A DNA stretch of 21,093 nucleotides from Saccoglossus kowalevskii (taxonomy: Eukaryota; Hemichordata; Enteropneusta; Harrimaniidae). The stretch covers positions 59,645 to 80,737 of the forward strand of contig NW_003155269.1 of the NCBI RefSeq assembly GCF_000003605.2, given 5' to 3'. A program made the position numbers and the translations under genes. The notes under the pieces were generated by a model, which saw only the letters and a list, made by a program, of their open reading frames with translations, was not told the origin of the DNA and ran no database searches. This document shows, one piece after another, positions 10,732 to 19,570 of the stretch; positions within the stretch are counted from its first letter, which is position 1, and every line of letters starts with the position of its first letter.

Positions 10732-11468
10732 AGTAACCTATTAACCTCTGTGAATCTGTCATGTCATAACACTTTTGTATGGAAGGAGGTTTATGATGCA
10801 ATTCACTTCTTTATTTTGTCCGTTTTGTATCACATTTCTTTTTCTGATAGTGAATGTTTATTATCTAGTTCATAGTGAATTATAGCCAAGTAGGCAGCAA
10901 TATGTCGTTATACTCCTCACCACTGTGAGATCAATGATCAGGTTGATTGATGAGTCGCAAACAATTTATAATACAAGGAACATTCAAATGGTTTCATGCT
11001 TTAAAATCCATTCTCGGCAAATCAGGATGTTCCATTACAGAACTTTATATACATTACATCTACTGTTTCCACTCTGGCTCAAGTATGTATTGTTGTCACA
11101 ACTAAAATCACATTTCTGTGTTCTCATAAGTTTTCCGGAGACTTTTACATACATTACATTACATCATTGATGTGAACCACGACCTAGTTTTGTTGTAAAG
11201 TAAAGAATCCATTAGGGCTGAGTTCAAACTCAGATGCCATACAATGATTGGTATGATACACATGAACTACCTGCACCTCGATAACCTCATGTCATTAATT
11301 CATATTCGAATTATAATGCAACTCATTAACATCCACCAGCTACCAGCATATTCTATTGAAAACAAGAGCATGGTTCCCTTCTCCTTTACACAATTCCTTG
11401 ACTGAACTTCAAGAATGACTTCATATGTACCCTTTACGTGTTCCTTTAAGATAGATTTGGTTGCCTTC

Positions 11469-11708
11469 TGTCTCTCTCTTTCTGTTTCTATTTCTCTGTC
11501 CCCCCTCCTCTTCATCTTCCCTTCACCTTCTTCCCTATCACTTTCCCTCCTCTTCTCCTCTTTTCCTCCCATTCTACCCTTTTCCACCTCGCTCATTCTA
11601 CTCTCTCACATCCCTCTTCTCCCCGACTTCCCTTCTCATTTCGTCCTCCCTGACCACTCCCATCTCTCTGTCCTCTCCCTTTTCTCCCTTTCCCATATCT
11701 TCTTGCAG
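11469..11708 (+). repeat. Pyrimidine tract of about 240 bp (C/T on + strand)
   Basis: The + strand is almost pure C/T (for example TCTCTCTCTTTCTG, CCCCCCTCCTCTTC) with only scattered purines. The translations that cover it, rich in S, P, L and F on + and in R, K, E and G on -, are products of base composition, not genes. The tract ends TCTTGCAG at 11701-11708, a textbook splice acceptor, yet no coding frame continues beyond it. Such tracts can form triplex (H-DNA) structures. Confidence 0.85.
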
Positions 11709-13135
11709 ACAACCACATGTTATTATAAAATGAGCATTTAAATAGTCTAATGTTGAATGTTGACAATACTGATATCACAATTGATGAAATATACTTTGTA
11801 TTTATTTAGTAAAATTACACACACAAAATGTAATAATGACACAGTCACCAAACAATTAATTATAAAACTGATAACACCAATAATGACAAATTAACAATAC
11901 AAACATTGTTCATACGACATGATACAATTGATATTACCACTAATAATTATAACATTGATCACATTGATAGAAATAAACAAAATGAGGATATTTTGATACC
12001 AATATAGATGATAGTAAAATTATTATTACAAATACTGAAAACAACAACATTCAGCTAATAACACACTTTCAACTGAAAACGAATGAAATCACAAGCGGAT
12101 ATGCAAAAGTGAACATTTCTAGGTACAAAGAAATGAGGATATTTGCAATATAAACATAAAAAAATTGACAAAAATAGTGCACCACCGGAAAATCAGTATA
12201 CCTAAATCAAATTAAACTCAACAGTAATGAATTGTCAACTCCTTTTTTTTATAAATCATCATGGGGATTATTTCCGTCGTCTCGTTTAATATCAGTGGTT
12301 GTTATGACTTTCTTAAGCGCTATGATCTGTTTAATTACTTGAAACTTAATTACAAAGATGTCTTCCAATTTCTTCAGAAAATGCACTCATTTACATTGAT
12401 GAACTCAGGTGATATGGCGTTTACCAATTTATTTTTCTCATTGTTCTAGTACTTTTGTTGCTGTTGCTATAAATCGTAATGAATGAATGTGACTGATGTT
12501 TATACAATTTTCCATATGTGTATGCACCATTGGAACCGATCGCCATTCGCTCTATCAAAGTTTTAAAAGATTCTAGATGATTTAAATTGTTCATATAGAT
12601 CGCAATAACGAACGAGAACCTCATCCATGTTCAGAGGAGACAGCGACATTGGACACTTTATATTAATGAAACATTAACTTCAAAAATTGTACAAATGACC
12701 TCTTTTTTTAATTCTGCAATCATTCTTTTCGTCTAGTCTTAAAAACAGTTTAGTATCCTATTACCTTTGTGGTGCTTTAATACTAAACGTATTTACGACT
12801 GTGACCTAAATAATAAATTCATGGTTATGTGTCGAAAACAAACAAGTAATTATACAAATATACAATATAAAAACTATGGTGGAATATTGGTAAATACAAA
12901 ATTAAAGAGTCAACAAAAAATACACTTCTAACACCTCATCTCAATTTAAAAACACGAAGGAAAGATTTGAAACCATTCGAAACGAATACTAAGTAAATAA
13001 AGAAGGGAACCAAGGGTGCATAAATTTGCTCTCGTCACCGCCTTCTTAGTAATTGAAGTTTTGTGTTTGATCTTAAAAAATAGGTAGTGTAACATAAATG
13101 TATATCCCAACTCCGTACTCATGACAACATTCTTA

Positions 13136-13474
13136 CAAATGACACAACTGAAATGTGTCTCCTGATCGAGATTCTAAGTGATCTACCATAGTTTGAGCCT
13201 GACACTGTTTAAATATGTGTACTCCAAAAGGTGAGGGAGAGTGTACTTTGCATGTGCAACCGGAGATCTCCAGCATGTTGCTCATTATTTTGTCTGGTGT
13301 TTGTGTTTTCTGTCATGAAAAGAATGCATATATTTGTACAATGCACTCGTCTACCACCTTTGCCTGAGTTTCTTGGGAAAAATAAGTAGCAAACCGATCG
13401 AAGAAGTTTTTCTGCATTTGTGGTTTATTCTTGGTTTCCCACCACTCGAGGGCCAGTAAAAGATCTTGGCCTTG
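13136..13474 (-). pseudogene. Weak minus-strand coding candidate, broken by one TGA
   Basis: Reading leftward from 13474, the frame gives DLLLALEWWETKNKPQMQKN and continues FFDRFATYFSQETQAKVVDE to a TGA (13313-13315). It then continues in the same frame for 59 codons with MSNMLEISGCTCKV and VHIFKQCQAQTMVDHL to a TAA (13133-13135). The amphipathic, W/F-rich first half looks coding, and the frame is open over 113 codons apart from the single TGA. An in-frame TAA lies directly upstream at 13475-13477, so an exon would have to begin here. No family is recognised. In DNA this AT-rich, such stretches also occur by chance. Confidence 0.2.
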
Positions 13475-13927
13475 TTAAGCTATATTCTGATAGCTTCGAA
13501 ACTAGCCATTCGGATCACACGACACAACGGCCTGATGATGTGACTAAGAATGCACTCGAGAATATATGGTGAATACTACCTCTACAATAGTATAGAAAAG
13601 TCCAACAACATCTGAAGTCTAGATAAACTTTTTTATTGTAATTTGTATACTTATTTTCGCTACAATGGTTCCCTTGTATAAAACAAAACATGTGATAACA
13701 GTAACATATTATGTTACCAATTATGTACAATTTGTATTATTTGTGGTTTTTTTCTGAATAAATACCGCATACAATTTATTGTTCATACTGTTTGTCATGG
13801 CTCAAACTGCGAGAGATGGAATAATACACATATTACATACACAACACCGTTATATATATTTACAACATTGAAATACTATATTATAAGATATTAATTCATA
13901 AAATGTATTAATGATTCCATTTAGTAA

Positions 13928-14154
13928 TTAGTTACAAAAGTTGGGATGCAAGCTGCAATTCATTACGTATAAATCGGAGCCTAATGTATGTACTTTATGA
14001 GCCACAATAGTTGGATTTTCAGTCTCCAGTTCCGTTGTTTCATTATCAGAGTTCAAACAGTGGTTTCTCTCATCATCTACACTTGCAGCCACTTTGTTTC
14101 GTGTAAAGCATGCGCCAAGAAAGGTCAAGATAACGGACAAAAACAGCAGACCGT
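13928..14154 (-). CDS. Possible terminal exon of an unidentified membrane protein (minus strand)
   Basis: On the minus strand a T-rich stretch ending CTGTAG (14160-14155) could be an acceptor. The following frame reads DGLLFLSVILTFLGACF, a hydrophobic segment of about 17 residues, then a polar acidic tail with DDERNHC, DNETTELETENPT and HTLGSDLYVMN to a TAA at 13928-13930. A minus-strand AATAAA lies about 150 bases further on (13780-13775). One transmembrane helix followed by a cytoplasmic tail would fit the last exon of a small multi-pass protein. No upstream exon was found and no family is recognised, so chance remains a real alternative. Confidence 0.25.
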
Positions 14155-14908
14155 CTACAGCACGTAATATAAAAATATTACTCACACAGCGTTCTACAGG
14201 TTACTTGTTAGTGCCAAGTAATTGTTCGGCCTATTGAACAAAAGCGGTACTTTCACACTTAAACAGGCACGGCTACTTGTGTGATTAACTACACACACAT
14301 TAATATTTCATTTTGCTGACTTCTGTTGACAAGAACGAGATGGGAGTTGTGACAGAATTATTATGATTCGTGTTGTGGAAAGTTGGAATGGAATGCTTGC
14401 ATACAATTTTGTTTTAGCTTAATCTACGATTATTTTTGAATACTACATTTTTTTCGTCGTGGCCGCAAATACGGTGTAGCAGTTTAAAAACAACAGACGT
14501 TTCAGTAACGTGTAAAGTGACAACGTGAGTCACCAAATCAATTCTAACCTCACTAATAAACACATAAGTAGTTCTATTGTACTTTATCAGTGAGTCTGAC
14601 CTGCCACCTGTTAACATATTTTAACCCGAAGACTTTGTTCACACGTACCTCATATCGGGATTAAACACGGATCTCGGAGGCCGAAACCAGCCCTCTAAGC
14701 AAAATATTCCTAATCTTTTTACAGTTGTTTTCCATCAAGAGGGTTAAAATTACCCCCCCCCCCTTTGAACCCGCGCTTCGTTGCACGTGTGGACATCACA
14801 TTATGTTAATTCCATTCATACTATGCCACTTGCAAAATTCAGTTCAAACCACGTCACCTAACCAGGTCATGTTACTCGTTATCTTATTTACAGCTAGTGA
14901 ATACCAAG

Positions 14909-15059
14909 ATGTCGCAGTATAAGCTAGTCTATTTTCAGTTCAGAGGACGTGCCGAATTAGCTCGTTTGGTTTTTGCCGAGGCTGGAATTGAATACAAAGA
15001 CATACTAATCGATCGGAAAGATGAATAACCGAAACTGAAGAGCTCACCAGGCATTAGTA
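14909..15059 (+). pseudogene. Copy C exon 1 with premature TAA at codon 40
   Basis: The frame is open except for TAA at 15026-15028. The reading frame before it (39 codons) and after it (PKLKSSPGIS) is fully conserved, and the donor GTAAGC (15060) is intact. There is therefore a point-mutated stop and no frameshift. The residue lost is the tryptophan that lines the glutathione site in sigma GSTs. Confidence 0.85.
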
Positions 15060-15525
15060 GTAAGCCAAACCAGTTTTCATATATGTAGCCCACTTGAGGG
15101 CACGTCATTATTTTTTTACGATACGCTATTACCCATCGAACATTGGACCTAAAACCACCACGAGCTCAGAGCCAACGTCCGCACGTTCCAGTGAACAAAT
15201 ACTAAATAACTATGAGTAAAGTATCAGGGTTAAAACTGAACACGTATCGGACACACCGATTTGTTTGATAACACGCAGATATACTCCGCCTAAACTTTTC
15301 CTTGTTTTGCATTTTTTGGGACTTTCTAACTGTATATAAAAAACAACAATTACTCAATAAGCCATGTCATTGACCCAGGTGTCAATTTCAGTCGCAATCG
15401 GCGTCATAAAACTAATATTTTTCTAAAACTACTCTTAGATGGGGAACGGTCCAGGCATACGATGCCGTCACGAGGACCCGACGTACTAATAATTCAAAAT
15501 TACGTACGTATTGGAGGGCGTTGTT

Positions 15526-15795
15526 GTGTGTTTTAAAATGATGTGTGCATTTTAAAAACGTCGAGACTGAATTTTAATGGTGGGTGTTTTAAAACGACTT
15601 GTGTGTTTAAAAATGATTGATGTATGTATGTATGTACATTAAATGTATGTGCATTAAAAATGATGTGCGTATTTTAAATGGCGTGTGTTTTAAAATGACA
15701 TGTGTATTTTAAAATTTGTTGTGTTCAAAATGACATGTGTATTTTAAAATAATGTGTTTAAAAATGATGTGTGTGTTTCTAAATATGAGTGTGTG
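15526..15795 (+). repeat. AT/GT-rich minisatellite with a TTTTAAAATGA core every 14-19 bp
   Basis: Degenerate copies of GTGTTTTAAAATGA(CA)TGTGTA recur. In the right half the TTTTAAA-type core starts near 15653, 15672, 15688, 15707, 15723, 15742, 15756 and 15775, alternating spacings of about 16 and 19 (a two-unit period near 35 bp). A short GTAT run (15620-15637) interrupts it. Frames on either strand across it are repeat artefacts. Confidence 0.75.
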
Positions 15796-15837
15796 AGGTC
15801 GAATGAACATTTCGTGTCTGTGAACATTAAAAAAAAA

Positions 15838-16035
15838 CGCGTGCATTAACCTTTTTACGCCTGTAGGAGATGTCATTTTTGAATGATTTATTTTCGTGTG
15901 TGTGCAAACAACGCGTGCATTAACCTTTTTACGCCTCTGGAGGGCGCTATCTTTGACTGATTTGTTCCGTGTGTGTGTTAAAAAAATCGCGTTCATTAAC
16001 CTATTCACGCCTGTGGAGGCGTCTTCTCAAGTGGT
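15838..16035 (+). repeat. Three tandem copies of a unit of about 75 bp
   Basis: CGCGTGCATTAACCTTTTTA begins at 15838 and 15912, and a variant CGCGTTCATTAACCTATTCA at 15988, giving spacings of 74 and 76. Each copy continues CGCCTGTGGAGG or a close variant, and the first two then run into a GTGTGTG segment and an A-rich stretch before the next copy. The third copy is partial. The array directly follows the AT/GT minisatellite. Confidence 0.85.
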
Positions 16036-16108
16036 AGCCATTTTTGTTTGTGGATTAATGTCAACAAGGCACGTACAAAGGAACGTGTCCAGCACGAACG
16101 TTTTATTC

Positions 16109-16212
16109 ATTCGGCCCTATAAATTTACCAATATTGTCAGAGGCCTGTCGTTTTACTCGTGTGGTTGGTTGCTGAAGACAATACGCGGACGTCTAGGCCC
16201 ATAGGGCCGAAT
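16109..16212. repeat. Perfect 12-bp inverted repeat, arms 80 bp apart
   Basis: ATTCGGCCCTAT (16109-16120) is the exact reverse complement of ATAGGGCCGAAT (16201-16212). The right arm is preceded by a second GGCCC that can fold locally with GGGCC. No target duplication flanks the pair, so a miniature transposon is possible but unproven. Confidence 0.6.
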
Positions 16213-16966
16213 ACTGGTCTATCCGTAATAAATGGACAGGCGTAATTGTATTTACTAGTAGCAAAGAATTAACCGTGAGACACATCCCTGGTAATCACGT
16301 GATCGCGGCAGCGACTATGGCGATTGGCTGATCGCATGTGTACTCTGCAACTCCTTAGATTTTATGACAGAGTTTGTAAGAGATTGTGGGAGAGGAAAGA
16401 GAAAAGGGGGTGGCAAGGTGCGACACAGCTGAAAGTTCGAAAGAATAAAACTGTAAAAAAACTAATGTGTATTCATTGCGGTACGACACTAGCACCTCCG
16501 CGTCTTTTGCACGCACGCCTTGGTTCCCCGCACCTTGACCGCCCCTTTCACAACACAATAACGAGGTACAATCTAGGCATTTTAAAGAAGAAATCTTGTC
16601 GGTTTGTGCACGTAATAATTTGCGATAACAACTTTGGCTTTACAAAAATGCGGTGTTTGTTACTAAACTAGGGGTTCTTACCATTTGCCCTGGTTGCGCC
16701 TAATCGTTTAAAACTTTACGGGGTTGGTACAACTATGGTTAACTGTTACCCCTCAGCTCATAATTGTTTGTATTTATTAGAGTGTATTAGCTATATAATA
16801 ATAATTTAGATTAGAATGTTGAAATCCATGTTCGAACAACATTCAATTACACAACATTACAAGGTAAATGCATGTCAAAAAAAATAATCTTATAATAAAT
16901 ACCTTGCATTCAAAATTAATTCAATGATCTCAATTGTAAATTGATTTTCGTATTGAAATGTTTCAG

Positions 16967-17059
16967 GGTTTCCATTCTCACGGGCACCAATCTTGGAAGT
17001 GGATGGAGTGACCATTGGAGAAAGTCAAGCCATAGCCAGATTTCTAGCAAGACGACATG
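16967..17059 (+). pseudogene. Copy C exon 2
   Basis: This 93-nt exon after GTTTCAG is open throughout and 83 of 93 bases identical to copy B exon 2, including a 33-base identical run. Its donor GTAGTT is weak. A good donor, GTAAGAATC, lies 12 bases downstream at 17072 and resembles the copy B donor GTAAGATTC. Using it would place TGA in frame (CAT GGT AGT TGA). Confidence 0.85.
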
Positions 17060-18111
17060 GTAGTTGATGTTGTAAGAATCCAATGTGACTATAATTGTTG
17101 CGGGGAACATAGTTTTATTTTAAAACCCCTGTTACTCATCGCTCACGTACATAAGTCGTGCTGCTAATTATTAACCAATTTTGTTTATTTCCCTAAAAGT
17201 ACCACCACAAAGATTGATGTGAACATTGAATAGATCATTAATTTATTTCGACGGACGGTAATCAAATAACGTAAATTAAAGACTGATTTCAGTTACAAAA
17301 TAATGAATTGTCTGTTATGACATACAGAATCGGAGGAGAATGTGTTGTTGATATACCTTTATTGATCAACATCTAATGTTAACTTCAGCATTTGTCCAAT
17401 CCCACGCGATGTTTTGACAAACTGAGACACTATAACCTCGCACATAATTTCAAACATAACGCGGGATTTTGAGAAGTTCGGAAATTGTATATTATCTATT
17501 ACGATAAGCCATCCAGTATGAATACAGTCAAACAAATAGTGTTTCTGTTGATTGCAAGCCATCATTGTCGCCTATGAAATCAATCTTTCATACCACTCGG
17601 TGAACAGTCATTATATGTAAATGGTATATCGTATAAAATTACAGCAAGATTCTAATAGCTTTATGTTGCCGATTTTTAATGAGGACGCTGTTCATAATTA
17701 TGACATTATTCGTGATCATTTTATAGAAAATTTGGAATAAATCATTTGAGTGCTCAAATAGTAGTCCAATCAAGCACGCTGATATTCCAATAATATAGCC
17801 TGCCGCACTGTGACGTCATTTATTTACGTTTTTGTCAAGCACTAAGTCGTGATTCGCTGTGACAACAGTGTCTGTTAGTTGTTTTATTAACTGCAACACA
17901 TACAGTCATGTATATTTAATAACTATAACAGTTCTTGATAAGTTCTTGGTAAGTTACTGCGCAGGCGCAAGACAAGTGCGGCGGTCAATAAGTCCAACTC
18001 TCAAGCAACAAAGCGCTCGTAAATGTACCACTTGCTCAGACTCCGAGTTTTAAAATACGTACGTCTAGCGCGTACAAGACGTGGCCACGCACTTTTTGAA
18101 AACGTTCGAAT
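17060..18111 (+). other. Sequence after copy C exon 2; no exon 3 found
   Basis: This region was read for a match to copy B exon 3 (LYAEDLFDQAKID) and none was seen. A minus-strand open frame at 17359-17565 begins with ATG but has no recognisable domain. The part from 17760 to 18100 is richer in CpG and carries a CRE-like TGACGTCA and an NRF1-like TGCGCAGGCGCA. Confidence 0.6.
17764..17969. promoter_or_regulatory. Cluster of promoter-type motifs (CCAAT, CRE, NRF1-like)
   Basis: CCAAT at 17765-17769, the full palindromic CRE TGACGTCA at 17811-17818 and TGCGCAGGCGCA, close to the NRF1 consensus, at 17958-17969 fall within about 200 bp in a locally CpG-richer stretch. Together they suggest an unseen promoter or enhancer. 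No transcript is visible on either side, so this is inference from motifs alone. Confidence 0.25.
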
Positions 18112-18360
18112 CAGGCCCGTAGCCAGCACTTTTGAATAGGGGGTTCGAAAACAACAATGAATGATATATTTGATGTGAAGCGTGTGAATTTTATAATATT
18201 CAAAAAGTGTGTTTGAGCTCTGTTACATACATTTTTATATTCTCGGTTTTAAATTCAATTGGTTTATTTTGTGTTACGCTGGTAAATTATTCCACATAAC
18301 ATTTTTGAACTATTTTACCATTTTAGAGAAGGGGTCCTAGGCCATTCCCCACCCACAAAC
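18112..18360 (+). mobile_element. Decayed DNA-transposon-like repeat (starts CAGGCCCGTAGCCAG)
   Basis: The stretch begins CAGGCCCGTAGCCAGCACTT and continues through a G-run with GGGTTCGAAA. Further on (18329-18352) comes AAGGGGTCCTAGGCCATTCC with a C-rich flank. This start and the internal order of a G-run, TTCGA and GGGGTCC resemble a class of non-autonomous DNA transposons widespread in aquatic animals, as recalled rather than searched. The expected inverted end (CTGGCTACGGGCCTG) is not found, so the copy is truncated and its right edge is approximate. Confidence 0.4.
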
Positions 18361-18985
18361 ACACCCACACCCTTGATTCATTACGGCAAAATGTTGTACA
18401 CAAAAAAACAAGACTGTACGTATCTTAGCATTATTGTCCAAGCATTTTAAGGTAGAATGCTACTCACGAGCTTTTTCGCTCTTCACAGATGTTAGCGCAC
18501 ATATAAAGTGACACAATGTCATGTCGAAATCTGTCTACAATTATTCATTTTTGTATTAGTCAATTATGTAATTTTATTTCCGTACAGGGCTTCACCACAA
18601 CGTACAAAATGTAATGGGTAGAAAAGTGCATATCACGTTTTAAAAACAACACAACATCCATGTAACATATGGTACTAAGTTAAGCTGGATTCATATTTAT
18701 CTCGTCGCTTGAAAACTTTTAAAAGATACAGAGCTAGTTGATATATCGTGTGACAGTTTGTGTAGCGACGAAGTAAGCCCAGACTGTCAGTATTTGCATA
18801 ATTGCATAAAATTATTGCCAAAAGATCAGCCCTTAGATCATTATAAAATGAACATATAAAAACAAAATGAATTTCATTTTCTATCATGCTATATCCAAAC
18901 GTATCACTGCAAAAACTAAAAATTTATTGATCTAACTGTATCTTTTTGTGTCTGCCTAATTCAACATTATGTTTATGACCAAATG

Positions 18986-19570
18986 AATATAAATATAAAT
19001 ATAAATTTTAGTCTATAATTGCTTGCCAATAAATCTTCCAGGTTATAATACTACATTGATTTCTTCGAAAGTACACAGCCTGGATGATTGTGAAATTGAG
19101 GCATGCCATTCTTGCTGACAACATTTTTTTTTATTCTTTGAGTAAATATTCCTAAGAAATTTGCAGTATCTGCCAACTTGTTTTTCAAACCAGGCAATGC
19201 CGAAACCATATTTGAACAGACGATTTTTATGTGGGTTTCCCAAGTAAGTTTGCCGGTTTTGTCTAATCGTTTAATCATGATATACCATGTTTTGGGGTTC
19301 CAGCTATTTATTATTTAATTTTAACCAATATAAGATACAACGCTTTAAATAACCACATCATAATGGCAGCCTTCCACATTCTTCCAACATCGCTACATTG
19401 TTTGTACAACTATTAATGCTAAGTAGATATCTGCAAAATGTTGTCTGTACCCTCTCGATTTCCGAATTTTCGTACCCCCACATCGCTACCATAAGAAATA
19501 GCTGGCACAATGATTGCATCAAACAAATTAAATGCACTAACCAATAGCATACTACCAAGTTTCTTGCAGT
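18986..19570 (-). mobile_element. 5'-truncated LINE (non-LTR retrotransposon): end of ORF2 and microsatellite tail
   Basis: On the minus strand the pieces run in the order expected for the region after the reverse transcriptase core: AFNLFDAIIVPAISYGSDV (from 19535), WGYENSEIERVQTTFCRYLL, ECGRLPL, YLKRCILYWLKLNNK (to 19307), LDKTGKLTWETHIK (from about 19266), LFKYGFGIAWF and QQEWHASISQSSRLCTF, ending at TAA 19045-19043. The pieces sit in different frames: about two bases are missing at GATGTG/GGGGTAC near 19478, a TGA follows GRLPL, a TAG follows LNNK, and the frame shifts again after THIK. A short 3' part ends in an ATAAAT-type microsatellite (18986-19009), as many LINEs do. The left part of ORF2 is absent. 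It is dead, and inserted antisense to the GST array. Confidence 0.8.

Larger units (their letters stand above)
10732..14908. other. Intergenic region between GST copies B and C
   Basis: About 4.2 kb with no confident gene. It holds the pyrimidine tract at 11469-11708, two weak minus-strand coding candidates (13136-13474 and 13928-14154) and a run of 11 C at 14753-14763. The stretch 11740-13130 is very AT-rich and I see nothing in it. Just before copy C, TTATTTACAG at 14883-14892 resembles a splice acceptor, so copy C may once have had a 5' non-coding exon in this region. Confidence 0.7.
15060..16966 (+). other. Copy C intron 1 (1.9 kb) with tandem repeats
   Basis: Bounded by GTAAGC and GTTTCAG, phase 1. 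It is shorter than the 6.6-kb intron of copy B and shares no obvious sequence with it. It holds two adjoining minisatellites (15526-15795 and 15838-16035) and an inverted repeat (16109-16212). The open frames at 15896-16204 and 16324-16671 run through repeats or lack an ATG at their beginning, and resemble no family. Confidence 0.8.
14909..17059 (+). pseudogene. Sigma-class GST copy C, probable pseudogene (exons 1 and 2 only)
   Basis: Exons 14909-15059 and 16967-17059 have the same lengths (151 and 93 nt) and phases as copy B exons 1 and 2. They encode MSQYKLVYFQFRGRAELARL and, after the intron, FPFSRAPILEVDG and VTIGESQAIARFLARRH. Tyr8, Arg14, the cis-proline and Ser70 positions are kept. 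Codon 40, TGG (Trp) in copy B, is TAA at 15026-15028, two substitutions away, and truncates the protein at 39 residues. The exon 2 donor is GTAGTT, not GTAAGA. Nothing like exon 3 or 4 appears before the window end, although copy B has only 136 bp between exons 2 and 3. The ATG context (A at -3) is good. An alternative is a transcribed but non-coding copy. Confidence 0.82.

Noticed and set aside
11300-11778. Open frames rich in S/P/L/F or R/E/G/K across the pyrimidine tract
   Set aside because: They arise from C/T-only composition, occur in several frames at once and have no domain.
14526-14532. AP-1-like TGAGTCA upstream of copy C
   Set aside because: Single 7-base match with no clustering; chance expectation is high.
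14640-14700. tRNA-derived SINE on the minus strand (TTAGAGGGCTGG and GTGTTTAATCCCG)
   Set aside because: The A-box-like and B-box-like parts are only about 18 bases apart, too close for a pol III promoter, and no SINE body or tail was seen.
15026-15028. Read-through or recoding of the copy C stop
   Set aside because: TAA is not the selenocysteine codon, and the weak exon 2 donor with missing exons 3-4 points to a pseudogene.
16324-16671. 115-residue open frame in copy C intron 1
   Set aside because: It begins at TTG, not ATG, has no recognisable domain and lies inside a defined intron.
17359-17565. Minus-strand 68-codon frame starting with ATG
   Set aside because: It looks somewhat coding, but has no domain, no supporting exon and no polyadenylation context.
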